From: Cristatella mucedo
Lineage: Eukaryota; Bryozoa; Phylactolaemata; Cristatellidae
DNA: 64,000 nt
Assembly (NCBI GenBank): GCA_009760855.2
Contig: WPIO01000047.1
Coordinates: 1,535,001-1,599,000, forward strand
Direction of reading: 5' to 3'
The notes under the pieces were generated by a model. It ran no database searches. It saw nothing but the letters and a program-made list of their open reading frames with translations, and was not told where the DNA came from. Positions within the stretch are counted from its first letter, which is position 1; every line of letters begins with the position of its first letter. A program made the position numbers and the translations under genes. Shown here piece by piece: positions 62,576 to 64,000 of this stretch.

Positions 62576-63439
62576 TACCCTGATGCTAAACCTGTGAGCT
62601 GATTCCGATGGGCTCAGCCCCGATGGTTACCTGGCAAGTGCTAAGGGGTGTGGAGGTCCCTCCATGCACCAGGGTCTGACCTCGGATGCTGCCTGGCAGG
62701 AAGGTGTGTTCACCAAAGTTCTCGAGGTGGACCAAGGTACCCTACTCTGACTCTTGCCAAGGCTGCTCATGACAAGCCTCTTTTCAAATAGGAACACTCG
62801 TGACAGGGACACACCCAAACCAAACTTCCACTCGTAATTCTTAACGACGACAAGATGACGCAGAAGCCGACCAGTGATAGATAGTGTGCATTCTTCCAAG
62901 TACCACAATGCCTGCATAGCATTTCACCAGGACACGCGAATCTGAATCGCACGGGAGCCTGTGAAGCCTGCTGAACCGAAAGGAAACCAGTTACCCAAGG
63001 TTCCTCACATAGCCAGGCACACTACTGGCTGCTCGACTAGAAAATACAGCTCCCACGCACTGCTCTTCAAACCACATCGACAGTGTGTCCACACTGCACA
63101 TCCTCCGACGTCAGCTCTGCTGTTCCAATATCGGTTGTGGCATAAGATGGCAGCACCAGTAGGTGTGGCATGCAATCGGCCACATTCAGGCGCTATACGA
63201 GCAGGGGGCAGGCAAAGGGAGAACGAGGCAGGAAAGTGGAAAATCGTCGGGGGCTCTAGTAAGTCCAGTAAGCCCTGAATGTCATTGGCAAAGTGAAAAA
63301 ACGTCCTCTGCAACACAGAGTCAGTGGATGCTGCTGCCCCAACAATTGCCACTGCCACTGTATGTGAAGCATGACAGGTACCCTAAGCTGCTGCTGATCG
63401 AGCACCACACAGCCTCTACATAAATTGGAAGGGTTCTTG
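62576..63439. other. Unassigned DNA
   Basis: Would be expected to hold, or lie near, the first DDX27 exon; no start exon with an acidic leader is visible. Confidence 0.45.
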
Positions 63440-64000
63440 TAGTTATAATAACAATAAAATCATAACTATTATTATTATAGTTGGCTTTAATAGCATCCTA
63501 AGAGAACTAAATCTCTATTCAGGCACTTTGCAATTTGCTACACGAGCATCAATAATTTAACGGTTAGTGATTAGCAAGGTACCACGTTTAGAAAAACATG
63601 CAAAATCGGGCAAGTATCATGCTTAGGCCAGCATGTTACGGAAAACAAGAAGATACTCAGGGTCACCGGCAGGTGTGACCTCTGGCTAGTAGTGTGCACT
63701 GAATCATGAGCTCGTAAGCAAGCCATTATTACAGGAAAAAATACAAGTTCAAGAAGAGAAAGCTATGCAAAGCAGGTGTGCCTTCAGATGAGACTTAAAT
63801 AATGTGAGTTCATTGCAGGCAGTGACCGAAGCCGGATGCGAGTTCCAGACTTTCGGTGCATACGAGCTGAAGGCTTGATCACGAAAAGATTTCAATTTAG
63901 CTACATGGTGCAATAGTAAGTATGCCGGAGGATCAATGAGGTCTGATATGTGGGCTCGTGCAAGCAAGCTAAGCGATCTGTAAGCCAGAAAGATGATCTT
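63440..64000 (-). mobile_element. L2-related LINE, continues past window end
   Basis: ATTATTATTATAG, AAGAGAACTAAATCTCTATTCAGG, then frame 63749-63967 with [19 protein letters not shown]. Diverged from the main L2 set. Confidence 0.8.

Overview
This window is animal (metazoan) nuclear DNA. Coding sequence sits in short exons with canonical GT-AG splice sites and the standard genetic code. Introns run from 141 bp to about 10 kb. Almost everything else is decayed retrotransposon, tRNA-derived SINE or microsatellite. I see no bacterial operon, CRISPR array, rRNA gene or functional tRNA gene. The sequence alone does not place the species; the repeats and very large introns fit a repeat-rich invertebrate.

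Two genes can be supported. The first fills most of the window on the minus strand: a DDX27/Drs1-type DEAD-box RNA helicase of ribosome biogenesis. I could join 15 exons from 60552 down to 17497. The reading phase is consistent at every junction, giving about 733 residues. All helicase motifs are intact: Q motif, AVTGSGKT, PTREL, TPGR, DEAD, SAT, ARGLD and HRVGRTAR. The first exon or exons lie beyond position 64000, and the last exon is tentative. The second gene is on the plus strand: the terminal exon (14600-15043) of a PSKH1-like protein serine/threonine kinase, holding the end of the catalytic domain and a Ser/Arg-rich tail. Its other exons are upstream of the window. The two genes point at each other, so their 3' ends are separated by about 2.5 kb (14.6-17.6 kb).

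The repeats form a small ecosystem. (1) An L2-clade LINE, seen about 30 times, mostly as 5'-truncated copies. They share a two-tier 3' hairpin (TAAAGCGCC pairing with GGCGCTTTA) followed by (ATT)n. The longest copy, 46596-48050, keeps RT motifs including YADD. (2) A second LINE, called LINE B here, ending in (TTACA)n. (3) SINE1, tRNA-derived with a perfect B box and an AGAGGCTGTTAAATCAGCT-type 3' end. (4) SINE2, also tRNA-derived, whose 3' end resembles the L2 tail and which was therefore probably mobilised by L2. (5) Two wrecked Tc1-like DNA transposons. Insertions inside insertions are common: SINE1 in SINE1 (a 290-bp palindrome), SINE1 in SINE2 in Tc1, LINE B in SINE2, L2 tail in LINE B, and L2 in L2.

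Layout: 0-5.8 kb LINE debris; 6.2-9.4 kb GC-rich DNA with long (TG)n and (CT)n tracts and CRE/ETS-like sites; 9.7-13.7 kb LINE/SINE debris; 14.0-15.0 kb (CT)n tracts and the kinase exon; 15.0-18.0 kb GC-rich convergent 3' region with hairpins and the putative last DDX27 exon; 18-27.5 kb repeats (DDX27 intron 14); 27.5-60.6 kb DDX27 exons with repeats confined to introns; 60.6-64 kb L2 copies and DDX27 intronic or upstream DNA. The best leads are the repeat biology (shared LINE/SINE tail, recurrent internally deleted L2 copies, microsatellite birth inside an RT reading frame), the G-rich array beside DDX27 exon 4, and the hairpin-rich convergent 3' region.
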